Shown here piece after piece: positions 1 to 11,724 of a DNA stretch of 64,000 nucleotides. The notes under the pieces were generated by a model. It did not search any database. It was not told the origin of the DNA and saw nothing but the letters and a program-made list of their open reading frames with translations. Positions within the stretch are counted from its first letter, which is position 1, and every line of letters begins with the position of its first letter. This stretch comes from Orientallactaga sibirica (Eukaryota; Chordata; Mammalia; Rodentia; Dipodidae), in contig JAEOAD010000001.1 of assembly GCA_036365145.1 (NCBI GenBank), positions 103,760,001 through 103,824,000 of the forward strand, written 5' to 3'. Position numbers and translations under genes: made by a program.

Positions 1-244
1 ATTTGATTTTGGTATTTTAACATCCAGTAATGTAGAATGTGATACTATTTGGAAATAGGGTCTTTGTAGAAGGAATCAAATTAGGTGCTTGTTTGCATGA
101 ATTTTAATATGATGTTACTGACATAGTCATAAAAAGGAGAAATGTGAACAGACATGCATGCAAGAACAAGCCTCATGAACATACAAATGGAAACCCATAG
201 GTTAGGGAAAGAGGCCAGAACAAATCAATCTCTCAGAAGAATCT

Positions 245-340
245 AACACTACTGGTACCTTGATTTCAGGTTTCTCTCAGTGCCAGAACTGTGAGACAGT
301 AAATTTATGTTGTTTAAGCCACCCACTGTGTAGTGCTTTT
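245..340 (+). mobile_element. MaLR (MLT1-like) LTR, 3' end
   Basis: The stretch from 'tgccagaactgtgagaca' to 'tgtttaagccacccactg' is the characteristic 3' part of ancient MLT1-type LTRs, including the aaattt polyadenylation area. The 5' part of the LTR is not clearly visible. A T-run (about 336-359) follows immediately. Confidence 0.5.
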
Positions 341-359
341 TTTTTTTTTTTTTTTTTTT
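336..359. repeat. Poly(T) tract
   Basis: A near-pure T run of just over 20 bases between the MLT1-like end and L1-like sequence. It may be the A-tail of a minus-strand insertion. Confidence 0.85.
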
Positions 360-360
360 C

Positions 361-1010
361 TGGCCACTCTTGAAAACTCACAGAGCAAAGCAAGAAAAAT
401 TATCCAATCTGAACCATAAAGAGAAAAGAGACCACAGAAAAATTACCTCAAGAATCTAGTACTAAACAATCACACACATGTAGCATTACGATGTAGGAGT
501 CCCAGAAGGAGAGCAGAATGAGATTGAGGCTAAAGAGACTTAAGAGAATTAATGGCTAACAATTTCCAAAATTTGATTATAGATGTAAATCTACAGATTC
601 AAAAAGTGAACTTTCAGAAGCATAAACAATATAAAACCGAGGCAATGCATGTTATAATTAAACTGAAAACTAGACAAAGAAGCATATTGAGAACAGTCAG
701 AGAGGAATGGCCCACTATTAAATAGGGAAAACCAATTCAAATGGAAGCAGGTTTCTCATCCATCTGAAACCACAGAAGCCAGAAAGAAGTGGCACAGTGC
801 TTTTCAAGGCTGAAAAAATAACTCCAAATTGCTTTCTAAATATGATGAAAACTACCCCAAGAATGAAAAAGAAATAAAGGATCCTGAAACAAGGGGAAAA
901 AAAAAAAAAGAAAACTGTTATCAGCATATCTATTTACCCTGACAGAATGGTTAGAGGAAATTCTCTGACAATAAGAAATAAAAAAATAATAATAAAATAA
1001 AATAAAGAGC
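361..1010 (+). mobile_element. Ancient L1 (L1M-like) 5' region fragment
   Basis: The order of phrases follows old mammalian L1M 5' sequences: 'ggagtcccagaaggagag', then 'atggctaacaatttccaaaa', then 'atgtaaatctacagattc', then 'gttataattaaactg', then the 'ggtttctcatc' and 'gaagccagaaagaagtgg' blocks. No intact reading frame remains. Assignment is from remembered consensus, so the borders are approximate. Confidence 0.45.
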
Positions 1011-1169
1011 TGGAACTACAGAAAGTCAGGAAAAATAATAACATCTCATCACTTTTTCCTTACCATGGGATTTCTAAACTAAATCAAAAACTTGAAGCAA
1101 AATATTATTACCTGACCTGATAAACATGAATATAAGAAAAACATCATGAAAACTAACCTTAATCTTTTC

Positions 1170-2350
1170 CTGTTTATCTCTCTCCCTCTCCTTTCTATGA
1201 TCTCTTTCTCTCTTATATTACCTATTTTTTTCTTCCTTCATCTTCCTTGGCACTGACTTGTAACTCCCAGTACCAGCACGGGGTTAACTTTCACAATGAG
1301 TTGTTGATCAGAGAGACCTACAAGGGTTCCCAAAAGAAGACAGATTTCTGTCAGAGTTCTTGATGACCCACCAAAGGTTAATGGTAAGATCCTACTGTCG
1401 AAGACAGCATACGCATGTGAGACCAAACATGGAGAGACCTGATCAGAATCTGGAAGAGGGTCAGTCCCTAGATAGTTAGCTAGTCTAGTGCCAGAGGGTG
1501 CTACATGAGTGACTGGGAGAAAATGACCTACATCTGTCCAAACAACTCGTAGTTTAAGCTACCCAGCAGTAAAAAACCTGATGTGATGCTAAAAAAAAAA
1601 AAAAAAATGCAATAGTGGCACACAGCCATGATGGGTAACCAACTGCTCTTGATTTAGCTAAGAGATCTACTCAGTGCAATGAAACTCATATCTGGAACTG
1701 GGAAACAAGTCAAATCCATGCCCAAAAAATGAGCCCATTCTCTAATATCAAGCTCCCACCAATTGTGGGCTATAAGAAGGCCTACACATATAAAATTCTT
1801 TCTAAAATAATAATGGCCATCCTATCTATCTGGTGCTGACTTCTCTCTCCATTGGAGAATCTTCTTCTCTTTTTCAGATGGACACCAAACCTGAGGGGAG
1901 GATCAGCCTATCACACCTCACCAGGGCACCAGCTGAAACCATAGAGTAATGGGGGAAATGGGCAAGAGTGCAGGTTTCTTGGTGAACCTGACACCAGCAC
2001 AAGGCTGAAGGAGATAGACACAGAGAACATTCAACTCCTACTAAACCAGATATCCAGAGACACAGAGGCTCCCAAGACCTCATCACTGAAGTAGAACTAA
2101 AATGAACCCAATGTGGCTCAGGGAAATTCACAGAAGAGGGGGCGGAAAGAGTGTTAGAACCACAAGTTGGGTCATTATGCACAGAGACATTGCCTCTTCC
2201 CCATAACTGTTGGCTACCCCCATAATGCAAGACACACATTCCCCAATGAGGAGGGTCCCTTTGGAGGGGTGAGGACAGGGAGGAGGCTACCAAAGGCACC
2301 AACATGAATGTAAAATTAAAATAAATAAAAAAGTTAAGAAAAAAAGAAGG
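1170..2350 (+). mobile_element. Rodent L1 3'-UTR-like sequence
   Basis: It includes 'accaactgctcttgattt' and 'aactgggaaacaagtcaaat', then a block (about 1960-2330) rich in 'cagagaca' phrases, ending in an A-rich tail near 2310-2350. A reverse-complement copy of the last block lies at 36005-36420, so it is a dispersed repeat. The 167-codon open frame on the minus strand at 1874-2377 lies inside the repeat and is not a gene. Confidence 0.5.
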
Positions 2351-2594
2351 GAAAAAATTAGAAGGGTAAAGGGACATGCTTAAATGAGATTTCTACACTT
2401 TAAAGGGGTAAAACAGAGCTAGAAGGAGACAGTGATATGATCCATATGAACACAATAACACCTAGGACATGAACTAAAAATATATATAAAGGAATATACT
2501 TTAAAGCACTTTAAGTTAAAATGAAATCCTAAAAGATGTTTAAGAAACTACAGGAAATAAAAAATAAATAAACAGGAGTTAGCAAAAAAGAAAA

Positions 2595-2895
2595 CAGGGC
2601 TAGAGAGATGACTCAGTAGTAAAGACCACTTCTGTGCAAGCAGGAGTCCAGCTGAGAGACCACTTTAGTTCAATCACCAGGACTCACCTAAACAGCTGGA
2701 CATGGCCCTGCTCAGTGACTCTAGAATTGCCAGGGCTTTCTCCAAGATCAATAAAAGACTGCAGGTAAAATGAGACCATGTAGAAGAGTGATGGACACCT
2801 AATGTGTCTCTCTGGCCAGAGGTAAGCTTACAGAGTGCCATAAATATGTATATAAATATGCATATACCACACACGCCCTCCCCACACATCCTATA
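2595..2895 (+). mobile_element. Degenerate tRNA-derived/B4-like SINE
   Basis: It opens with 'gggctagagagatgactcag', a diverged form of the SINE head seen elsewhere in the window. Later it has 'agctggacatgg' and a 'cacacacgccc' tail typical of composite B4 elements. Confidence 0.45.
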
Positions 2896-3745
2896 GTTCC
2901 ATATTCCTGAATTTTACCTTCTTTTCTAGTACCTTCCTGTCTTACCCTAGGACAATTCCTAACCCTGTTGCACAGAGGAGCAGCGTGGCAGAGAACAGCA
3001 CCTCCCTCCCTCTTAGAAACCCAGGAGGCCTTCCTTACCTCTCATTTGTTCCTCCATTGCCTCAGTGAATTTTCTTACATAGTATGTCTGTGTTCAGACA
3101 TACTCTTTATCCCAGAAATTCCTACAAATGGCATCTCCATTTGTTCCTCTTTCTCTCTTTCTGGTTTTGGACCTCACCATACTACTTGTTCTCCTAATAA
3201 AGATCCAGTTCTAAAAGGAGAGTTCATCTCAGCGCTTCTCATAGAACCTGTCCCTTTTGTTGATCTGTCACCATCCAGCTGTAGGCTTCTACATGGGAGA
3301 AGGGATATACCGACCTCCAGCCACTCTGGCGGTACTAGTTCACTTACTGTGTGAGAGGTGAGACCCAGGAAAAGCAGAGGCAGTGGAATTATCCAACTGC
3401 GAATTTGCAATGGTAACTAATATGCTGAGTCTAAGATAACATGAAAGAGAAGGTGGAAGAACAGAGTAAGCAAACACACAAACATCCTAAGGCAGAGGAA
3501 TGCGAGAACTAAAATTCTCTAATTGTCAGAAGAACGTTATTTTTTAAAAAGCTCTGTAGCAGAAATAAATTCAATATCTGATGTGGTAATTAGCCTACAT
3601 ATGGCTGAGGACAAACATGATCTTGGAGATTTTATCAGCAGAATCCCCCTAAGCCCAAACAGCAATGGGAATAAGGACTGAATTAAAAAGAAATTAAACC
3701 CAAAATGAAAGGACTGTGAGAAAGCTACAAATATTTTTTTTAAAA
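2896..3745. other. Unassigned sequence
   Basis: No repeat or gene recognised. An open frame of 128 codons on the plus strand (2968-3354) has low-complexity, Ser/Leu-rich composition and no recognisable motif. An overlapping frame on the other strand is also open, so neither is supported. Confidence 0.4.
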
Positions 3746-3833
3746 AAAATACCCATGTAGTCTTTTTATATACCAATAACAAACACACTGAAACAAAAGT
3801 CAGGTAAACAGTTCCATTTAAAATAGCCACACA

Positions 3834-3985
3834 AAGCCAGGCATGGTGGCGCACTCCTTTAAGCCAAGGACTGGGGAGGCAGATGTAGGAGGACTGCCAT
3901 GAGTTCGAGGCCACCCTGATGCTTCATCGTGAGTTCCAGGTCAGCCTGAGCTACAGCAAAAACCCTACCTAGAAAAACCAAAAAA
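3834..3985 (+). mobile_element. B1-like SINE inside L1
   Basis: 'gccaggcatggtggcgcac' head (7SL-derived), middle 'gagttcgaggccaccctg', end 'ctacctagaaaaacc' with an A-rich tail. The L1 words 'aaaatagccac' occur on both sides (about 3822 and 4005), which fits a target-site duplication. Confidence 0.85.
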
Positions 3986-4239
3986 ACAAATAAATAAATA
4001 AAATAAAATAGCCACCCAAATTAAATACCTTGGAATATCCCTAACCAGGGAAATGAAAGACCTCTACAATGAAGCAATGAAAACACTAATGAAAGAAACT
4101 GAGGAAGACACAAAAAGATGGAAAACCCACCCCCATGCTCATGGACTGGAAGAATTAATATTGTGAAAATGGCCATCACACCAAAGGCAATATGCAGATT
4201 CAATGTACTTCCAATAAATTCCAGCATCATTCGTCACAG

Positions 4240-4727
4240 ACATAAAAATAATAATACTAATTCATACAGAGGAAGGAGAATATTGGGGAGAACAAGGGTA
4301 CATAAATGCATAAAGAGACGGGTCAACTTCACCTCATCTGCCCCAGCCCAGAAGTCATCACAGAGGAAACAGTGACACAAATTCTGCTCTCACAGCTAGC
4401 CTGAAACAGATTTCAGGGAAATGACGACAGACACTGTGGTCACTCAAACCTCATAAAAACAGAGATCCAGAGTCCACATCCAGAGAAAGCATCATTGAAT
4501 CAGATCTCTATGTTGCCCACCAAGGCTCAGGGAGCATCACAGAAGAGTGGGTGGAAAGATTGTAAAAGCTCCAGGGTGAGACACCATATTTCTCCCAACC
4601 TTGCAGAGACTGACTGAGGCCTCTTGGTCCCCACGTTAAATACCGATAATCCCACTGAAGATCCTCAAAAGAATTGGGTTGGGGGAGAGAGGATATATAT
4701 CCACAACCTTTATAAAAACACCATTAT
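4240..4727 (+). mobile_element. Foreign block inside L1 (L1 3'-UTR-like)
   Basis: The L1 ORF2 text stops after 'cacagacataaaaat' and resumes near 4740. The block between contains 'cagagatccagagtccac' and 'ctcagggagcatcacagaag', which loosely match the L1 3'-UTR-like sequence at 2050-2140. It could be an inserted second L1 3' fragment or the product of a rearrangement. Confidence 0.4.
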
Positions 4728-5744
4728 TTTTTAAAGCTAGAACAAAAACACTTTTAAAAATTCATATGGAAGCACAAAAGACCTCAGATAGCCAAAAATG
4801 TCTTCAGCAAAAGGAATACAGCCAGTGGTATGACCATACCTGATTTCAAGATATACTAAAAGGCCACATTAATAAAAACATCATGGTACTGGCACAAAAG
4901 CAGACACATAGATCAATGGAATAGAACAGAAGACCCAGGTATAAGTTCTAGCAACTACAGCCTCCTAATCTTTGACAAAGGAGCTGAGAACACACTGGAG
5001 AAAATACAATGTTTTCAACAAGTGGTGCAGGAGAAACTGGATAACTAAAATTATAAGAATCAACCTAGACCCACTTCTATAACCCTGTACAAAAATCAAC
5101 TCCAAGTAGATCAAGGAACTCAAGATAAGACATGCAATGGTTAACAAGTAGTCTAAAAAGTGCGGAGAACATGCCAAGATGCTTTCTGAATAAGATTCCA
5201 GTATAACAGATAATTAGAAAAAGACTTGACTATTGAGATCTCATGAAACTAAAAAAGCTACTGTACAGTTAAAAATACCATCAATAAAGTCAACAGACAA
5301 CCTAAAGAATGAGAGAAATTTTTTTGTAAGAAGTTAAATGGCTGGAATTTAGAAAGACCTCAAAAATCTATACCATTCCTGGGCTTATACTCTAAACACT
5401 CTAATCTTTACAAGAGAAATACTTGCTCAGCCATGTTTGTTGCTGCTCTACCCATAATAGCTAGGAACTGGAATCAGGCCAGATGTCTGTCAACTGATGA
5501 ATGGTTAATGAAGATGTGGTACATATACACAATGAAATTCTACTTAGCAGTAAGGAAAAAGAAGTAATAAAATTTGCAGGAAAATGGAATGGACTTGGAA
5601 AAAATCATACTAAGCGAGGTCATACAAGCTCAGATAGCGGGGTAATTCATTAAAGGAAAAGAACAAATAAAAAACCCCACACTTAGGTATATATTCCTTA
5701 AACCATTGAAAATTAAAGATACCATAAGAGTAAGGAGGGAGAGG

Positions 5745-6005
5745 AATAAATTTTAATTTGTTGAGAGAAAAAAAAAATGCAATTTACCTAGAACTCTATA
5801 GCCTACAAAATTCTTTCAAATGACAAGGAGAAATACTGACTTTTTTAAACAAAGAACAATTCAGAGGACTTGGGCAGAAAATTCTCCTGTTACTTGCATG
5901 CACACTGTTGTCTTTGTAGAGTACTGAATTCAGTTTCTATTTATTCTAAATGAATTTAGGGGATTTATTGACAATAGAATACCATTGTAAGACATGTTTA
6001 AAAAG
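5745..6005 (+). mobile_element. L1M-like fragment
   Basis: 'aactctatagcctacaaaa' followed by 'ttctttcaaatgacaaggag' resembles the segment of L1M 5' regions that follows the block seen at 361-1010. It may resume at 6305-6440 after the SINE. Low-level similarity only. Confidence 0.35.
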
Positions 6006-6013
6006 TTTTTTGG

Positions 6014-6290
6014 GGGGCTGGAGAGATGGCTTAGCGGCTAAGACGCCTGCCTGCTAAGCCTAAGAACGCTGGTTCCAATGTCCAGCGGTTCCAATCTCCA
6101 GGTCCCACGTTTAGCCAGATGCAAAGTAAGGCAAGGGCGCAATGCCGCACTTGCCCACAAGGGGGTTCACGCATCTGGATTTCATTCACAGCAGCTGAGA
6201 GACTGCTGGCGTGCCCACCTCTGTCTCCTTCTCCCTCTCTGTCTATCTCTCTCTGTCTCTCTCTCCAAAAATAAATAAAAATAATTTTAA
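6014..6290 (+). mobile_element. tRNA-derived SINE, long-core subtype
   Basis: Head 'ggctggagagatggcttagc', then 'cacgtttagccagatgcaaa', then an extra segment around 'gcgcaatgccgcacttg' and 'cacaagggggttcac', a CT-rich stretch and an (AAAT) tail. The extra segment is missing from the commoner short-core copies. The head contains pol III A/B-box-like sequence from the tRNA ancestor. It is not a functional tRNA gene. Confidence 0.85.
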
Positions 6291-6459
6291 AATTTTTTTA
6301 AAAGTTCTTTAGAAGAACAATAACATAGATCAGAAACTCAGGTCACAAAGGAAGAGCATAAAGAAAGAAACATTAGAAAAGGTACAAGCAGATGGGGAGA
6401 GTTAGAGAGAAAAATGAAGAATCTACATAGACACTTGGAAATAGATATTTAATATTTTT

Positions 6460-6660
6460 AAATTTTATTTATTTTTTTATTTGCAAGCAGAGAGTGATAG
6501 ATAGAGAGAATGGATGTGCCAGGGCCTCTAGCCAATACAAACAAACTCCAGATTCATGTGCTAATTTGTCCATCTGGCTTTATGTGGGTACTGGGGAATT
6601 AAAACTGGGTGATTAGATTTATAGGCAAGTGCCCTAACCACTGAGTGATTTCTCCAGCAC
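6460..6660 (-). mobile_element. tRNA-derived SINE
   Basis: Reverse complement of the short-core form: (TTTA)n tail first, 'gggcctctagcca', 'catctggcttta', ending 'tgatttctccagc'. Confidence 0.8.
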
Positions 6661-6700
6661 CTGGAAATGGATATTAAAAAAAAAAAAAAAAAAAAACTTA

Positions 6701-6848
6701 GCCAGGCATGGTGGTACACACTTTTAATCCCAGCACTCAGGAGGCAGAGGTAGGATTATCTCCCTGACTTCAAGGCCAGCCTGAGAGTACATAGTGAATT
6801 CTAAGTCTGCCTGGGCTAGAATGAAACACTACCTTGACAAACCAAAAA
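6701..6848 (+). mobile_element. B1-like SINE
   Basis: 'gccaggcatggtggtacac', 'aatcccagcactcaggagg', 'gtgaattctaagtctgcctg', ending 'ttgacaaaccaaaaa'. Preceded by a poly(A) run. Confidence 0.85.
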
Positions 6849-6864
6849 TATTTTTTAAAAAAAC

Positions 6865-7024
6865 TTAATTTATAAGGTTCCCAATATGGAAACCACTAGA
6901 TGCCCTTCAGTGGGAGAAAGATAAAACTGTGACACTTTAGGTGGTAGAATATTATACAAAGCTACAAAGAAATGAGCCATCCAGCAATGAAAATGCAGGT
7001 GGAAATGTTGCTGAGAAGAAAGGA
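6865..7024 (+). mobile_element. L1 3'-end fragment
   Basis: 'ctagatgcccttcagtggga', 'tggtagaatattatacaaag' and 'aaagaaatgagccatcc' follow the L1 3' region ('caaatgcccatcaactg...'). Confidence 0.5.
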
Positions 7025-8120
7025 AGATGAGATCTAAGAATTGAATATTTTTCAACATACAGAAAGTGCTGGAGTAAGAGTGAGTAAGAAGAAAGTGGAA
7101 GGTTAATATGAACCCTGGAAGGAGTGGATGGTTATTATCCCCAAATTCCAAATCTGTCTGGACCTTTGGAAAGTATCCAGTCAACTCATATACAGATGAA
7201 AATCTGGAGCATGCCCACCACCCTGGGTTTGATGCCCAGCAGGACAATATTTTTAAAGTAAAAGTGTGATAAGGAAGATGTGCTTAACACTAACTCTCTA
7301 CAATTAAATGGAAAGTCCAGAAACTAGTTACTCTGTTCCTGCATATATTAAATAGTAACAAAAACAAGTTGGCATAATAATCATTGCTTTTTCACCTGGG
7401 GGTGTCATTCTGAATCATGAGTATGGAAGCCACATAAACACAGATCATATACAGAAATAACCTATCGTCTTTCATTTTAAAAACCATTGCTATTCCCAAT
7501 CACACAATGTAAGTATAATTAATTGTATCATAAATGTGCTTCATCAACATTATAGAACTCTATAAAGCAAAGTATATCATTGTCTCTAATGGTGCAATAA
7601 GCCTGAAATATTCAAGGATGCTCCAATACAATTTTGCTTTTATGACTCATGTCTAGTTCACAGTTACAGAATGACATAATACTTCAAATGGTCTGAAAGG
7701 CATAGATAAGACAGTATGAAAAGCAATGAAATTTAGTTGGGATCTAAAAGAACTTAAACAATGGTAGGGAAGACAGCAGCCCCCATCAATATCATAATAG
7801 CCACAGCTCCCATGACAAGATACTTGGGTGTCTAATATAATAGAATACTGCTTAAGCAAAAGAAAGTCAAGTGTTAGGAATGAACAAGGTTCACACTCTA
7901 GATATGCAAAGCATTACTGTAGAAATCTCCAAGGTATATCTTGGGTCCTACAGTTGCCTGGAAGAAAGGGGTTGGTGATGGTTAGTCAGCTCAATTTATT
8001 TGTCAATATTTTCTAAAATTTTGTTAAATGAGGCTATGGAAATTCATCCTTTTTCATTCATATACATTGTGACATGTACTCTTCACAATGAAAACATGAA
8101 GTAAATACTCTTATAACCCC
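7025..8120. other. Unassigned AT-rich sequence
   Basis: No gene or confident repeat. A short SINE-like scrap with 'ctgggtttgatgcccagc' is at about 7215-7245. Short open frames here have no motifs. Confidence 0.4.
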
Positions 8121-8124
8121 TAGA

Positions 8125-8213
8125 AACTGTAAGCCTGAAAGAAATCCTTCTCTCCCATAAGCTGCTTTTGACCAGGTGCTTTATTCCAGCAATGTGAAGG
8201 TAACTGCAACTTT
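8125..8213 (+). mobile_element. MaLR-type LTR 3' fragment
   Basis: 'aaactgtaagcctgaaagaa', 'gctgcttttgaccaggtg' and 'agcaatgtgaaggtaactgc' match the 3' end of rodent MT/ORR-type LTRs. The opposite-strand counterpart is at 25228. Confidence 0.45.
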
Positions 8214-8215
8214 TT

Positions 8216-10060
8216 TAAAAAACCTGTTAATTGATAAGTCATAATATTTTTTCTAATTTATGATAATTTTGCACTCCTAGGATTTAGCTAGTATGATTAT
8301 AAGGTATTAACATGTTTAGCATATTGATGGATTCAGGATGCTAATATTTTATTTATAATGCATCATTCATATTGATGAGTGAAATGAACCTGTAATTTTC
8401 CTTTCTTGTGCTATTTACTTCTGGTTTTGGTATCAGGGTCATATTAACCTGGTTTCTTAACTCAGCCTATTCATTGGGGGAAAAATTACATAATGTTGGT
8501 TATAACTGTTCTTAAAGTGTTTGTTTAGAATTCACCTGGAAGAAAATTGGGGCCTAATATTTTCTTTGAGATAAGACTCATTAGTAGTAATTCAATATTA
8601 AGTTAATTAAGTTATCTTTCTGGGTATTTTATTCATTTCATTTACTTTTTCAAACATTTTGGAATAATTATTCATAGGATATTCATCTTTTTGTTCATTA
8701 TTCTCTGTATAGTTAGTCTTCTTTTTCATTCCTACTCTGTGTACCTTCTTACTTATCTTAGTCTTATTGTGCATTGATTTTATTAAATTTTAACTTGAGG
8801 AGCTGCAGTGATGGCTCAGTGGTAAATGACACTTGCCTGTAAAGCCTGATGTTTCAGGTTCAGTTGTCCAATTTCCATGTAAAGCCAGATGCACAAAGGG
8901 AGCATATGTATGCATCTTCTTTGTGGTAGCAGGTGGCCCTGGCATACCCTACTTATTCTCTCTATCTCAGGTAAATAAATTAATAAATAAATAAATAATA
9001 AAACTTTCATCTGAAAATAATTATTAGATTTAGTAATTATATTTGTTTTCTATATATGAATTTATTATTCTTGTTGACTTTCTGAATTTTCTTATTCTTT
9101 ACTTTAATTTCTTAATTGGATTCTTACAGTAGTCCTCAGCCTTTCTTTTTGCCAAGCACTTCCCCCAGTGAATCATTCAGAAATCCCCAAATTCAAGTTT
9201 CTATTTCCATAATGATTGTTGTTTTGACATTAGATCTTTGTACAGCTTGTTTGCAAAACTTCCAAGTACACATGACTTTTTCTTTGTATCTTAGTGGTAT
9301 TCTGAATTTATTTCATTTTATTTATAATGTAACAAATAATAGCCAACTTTTGAATATGTTTTCAATTTTATAGATCTTTCATGTTCACTAAAAAAGAATT
9401 CTATTTTATGTTTGCTAGAGGTATATTTCATATACTTAGTCTCTCAAGTTTTTCAAATCTATAGTCCAAATGCTCCCTATCTTTCCAACATTTTTTTTAC
9501 TTGAAAGATCAGTTACAGAGAGTATTAAGATCCCTTACTTATCTTTAGAGTTGAAGCAGTTTTTGCTTCAGTGTATTTGCAGCTATGTTATTATTTTGTA
9601 TTACTTTGTGGTCAAATGACAGCTTTGTTGTTATCTAGTATCTATCTTTATCTGTAATAATATGTTTTGCCTCAAAGTCAATTTGGTCTTTTAGTAACAT
9701 GCCAGTAGTATTTAATAGCATTCACCTGCAAGTTCTCTGCCTTCTCTGGCTTTCAACTTTCCTACAGCCTTGTAATCAATGTGTCCCTCTTACAAATTGA
9801 TTTCTGTATTTTCTGGTCTTCTTTGCTGATCTCTGTGTTCTTATTATAATTAGTGTGTTTTGTGACATCTGATTTTGCATCGTTTGCTTTCTTCTTACTT
9901 TGACTTTCTTTTTCTGCTGCTGTTTTCCTTTGCTGAGCTTGTGGGTTTTATGTTGGCTCTTTTTGTCCTGTATACTCATTGAAGTTGACACCTTCATATT
10001 AGAATTCAGTAGTACACAAATCTTAGAATCTTCATTTCGCTCATCAGTCATATACACTTT
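8216..10060 (-). mobile_element. Old L1 ORF2 fragment, antisense
   Basis: On the plus strand the text has the reverse-complement L1 ORF2 style: 'tggttttggtatcagggtca', 'agaattcacctggaaga' and 'gcctaatattttctttgag' (RT region), then 'tactttgtggtcaaatgac' and 'tgccttctctggctttc'. A SINE at 8797-9003 splits it. No coding capacity remains. Borders are approximate. Confidence 0.55.
8797..9003 (+). mobile_element. tRNA-derived SINE
   Basis: 'ggagctgcagtgatggctca' head, 'aaagccagatgcacaaagg' core, CT-rich part and (AAAT)n tail at 8972-9000. Nested in antisense L1. Confidence 0.75.
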
Positions 10061-10273
10061 ACCATTACATTAAGTTTGCCACATTAGTATTATTGACTTA
10101 AGTCATGAATATTTTTTTCCCATTCATCCAAATGTTTTTCTCTAGTTTGGCCAACATTCTTTAGGCTGGTGGCTTTTCTTCTGGGACAATTTGCTTTCTT
10201 CTGTAGTCCATGTACTAAAAGTCTGTTTAGGCAAAGTTCTGTTACTAGTAAACTTTATGTTGTTGTTGTTGTT

Positions 10274-10412
10274 TTCAAGGTAGGATCTTGCTCTAGCCCA
10301 GGCTGACCTGGAATTCACTATGTAGTCTCAGGTTGGCCTTGAACTCACAGTGATCCTCCCACCTCAGCTTCCCAAGTGCTGGAATTAAAGGCATGTGCTA
10401 TCACACTCAGCT
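10274..10412 (-). mobile_element. B1-like SINE
   Basis: Reverse complement: 'aaggtaggatcttgctctag', 'aggctgacctggaattcac', 'aagtgctggaattaaaggc'. A (TTG)n stretch lies at its left edge. Confidence 0.85.
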
Positions 10413-10616
10413 TCGTAAACTCTTAGTTTTTTTTCTAAAATGTTTTTAATTTACATCTTGTTTTAAGAAGTATAAGTTATAGATTGTTAATCAATTTTCC
10501 TTCTCAGGACATTGAAGCTAGTTTTCAGTATCTATTTCTTTCTTTATATTTATTTTCTTTGGATACTAAAATAATGGGTTTTTTGTCACAATGCAATTAT
10601 AAAAGCTTCAGCTGCA

Positions 10617-10775
10617 TCAAGGTTGTGTGGCCCACACCTATGATCTCAGTGCTTGGGAGATGGAGGCAAAGTTCATGATTCGCCTGGACTACATGTGACC
10701 CTATCTTAATCAAACAAACAAAACAAAATAAAACACCAAACAAACAACTAACCAACCAACCAAACAAGCAAGCAA
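10617..10775 (+). mobile_element. Old B1-like SINE with (CAAA)n tail
   Basis: 'tgtgtggcccacacctatga', 'cagtgcttgggagatggagg' and 'ctggactacatgtgaccct' follow B1 order, then a long tail of CAAA/CAAAC units to about 10775. Confidence 0.65.
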
Positions 10776-10799
10776 AAACTCAAATGTAATGAGGATTTG

Positions 10800-11225
10800 T
10801 ATCTTTAAATAGTTCTAGAAAATTCTTAGCCATTGTTTTTTCAAAGATTGCATATTTATTCTCCCTGTAGTCTCCATGTGGTAGACTTTGCTAGTGTACA
10901 TACACTCCCCTCTATGTCATTTATCAATGAATTAATGCTTAGCTTGGCTCACTGTGTCTCTCCAACTAGACCATGTCATAAGTCATATCTCTTAAAGCTG
11001 GCTAATTTCCTTTTCAGTTTTGTATAATCTGTTGCTTAACTATCTCATTTTAGCTGACAAAAGTTTACTTCTAGTAGTTACATTTAGTTCTTTTCTCAGT
11101 GTTTCAGGTACTTAGTCATTTAAAAAATTAGTTCATGGTATGGTTTTTCATGTGTTCCTTTATTTTTTCAGTTATTTTGTATCCTATGTCAGATAATTAT
11201 ATTTTTGTGGGTCTAGCTGTGTTTT
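10800..11225 (-). mobile_element. Possible ancient L1/HAL1-like antisense fragment
   Basis: T-rich sequence with 'ttctagaaaattcttagcca' and 'ttcagttattttgtatcc' in the style of antisense L1 5' regions. Weak. Confidence 0.25.
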
Positions 11226-11344
11226 CTCTTTGTTTCTTTTAGTTGCTTTTCACTCATGCACTCTGTTTCCCCTCCTGCAGTGTTTATTATTAGTACTAGT
11301 TCTTATTCTTTTTTATTGGTGTGTGCACATAAAGCATGTGATGG

Positions 11345-11347
11345 ATG

Positions 11348-11391
<44 letters not shown>

Positions 11392-11702
11392 GTGTGGATG
11401 CTGCATGCCTTATGTGCATGTATGAAGAGGCAAAAAGACAATATCAGGTATCCTCCTCCATCACTTTTCTACCTTCTTAATATCCCTGAGAGTCTCTCAC
11501 TCAATCTGGATTCCCTGTTTTCAGTTAGACTGGCTGACCAGGTAACTCCAGCAATCCTTCTGTCTCCACTCTCCTCTCTACTGACATGACAAGCATGTGC
11601 AGCCATGTCTGGATTTTTAAGGGAGTAATGGAACTCTAACTCAGGTCCTCATATTTACTCAGCATGTGCTCATCTCATCCACTGTGCCATCTCCCAGCCA
11701 GT
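11345..11702 (-). mobile_element. B4-like composite SINE (minus) with (TG)n tail
   Basis: A pure TG run at 11351-11397 is the reverse complement of the (CA)n tail usual in B4 elements. The element ends with 'ctgtgccatctcccagcc', the reverse complement of the tRNA/ID-like head. Two overlapping open frames across the TG run encode Cys/Val repeats only. Confidence 0.6.
11351..11397. repeat. (TG)n microsatellite
   Basis: About 20 consecutive TG units with one break near the end. Confidence 0.95.
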
Positions 11703-11724
11703 AGTTCATACACTTAGAGAAATC

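Larger units (their letters stand above)
3746..5735 (+). pseudogene. L1 ORF2 3' end and downstream sequence, fragmented
   Basis: This is a decayed L1 retrotransposon in sense orientation. From 4020 the translation carries the L1 ORF2 C-terminal signature around '[13 protein letters not shown]' (plus strand, near 4138-4165). After a foreign block it resumes with 'aattcatatggaagcac', 'catggtactggcacaaa', 'tagatcaatggaatag' and 'ggtgcaggagaaactgg', all classic L1 ORF2 3' phrases. The final part (5440-5640) has the 'ctgatgaatggttaatgaag' and 'gtggtacatatacacaatg' phrases of the L1 3' end. A B1 SINE (3834-3985) and an unrelated block of about 490 bp (4240-4727) interrupt it. Many stops and indels make it non-functional. 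Confidence 0.8.

Noticed and set aside
1874..2377. 167-codon minus-strand frame
   Set aside because: A similar frame appears in the inverted copy at 36044-36355. Both lie in an L1 3'-UTR-like repeat.
2968..3354. 128-codon plus-strand frame
   Set aside because: No motif, low-complexity composition, and the opposite strand is also open.
6014..6090. tRNA gene predicted from SINE heads
   Set aside because: The heads retain pol III box-like sequence but not a complete cloverleaf, and they are joined to SINE bodies.
11230..11589. 119-codon frame with Cys/Val repeats
   Set aside because: Its core is translation of a (TG)n microsatellite.
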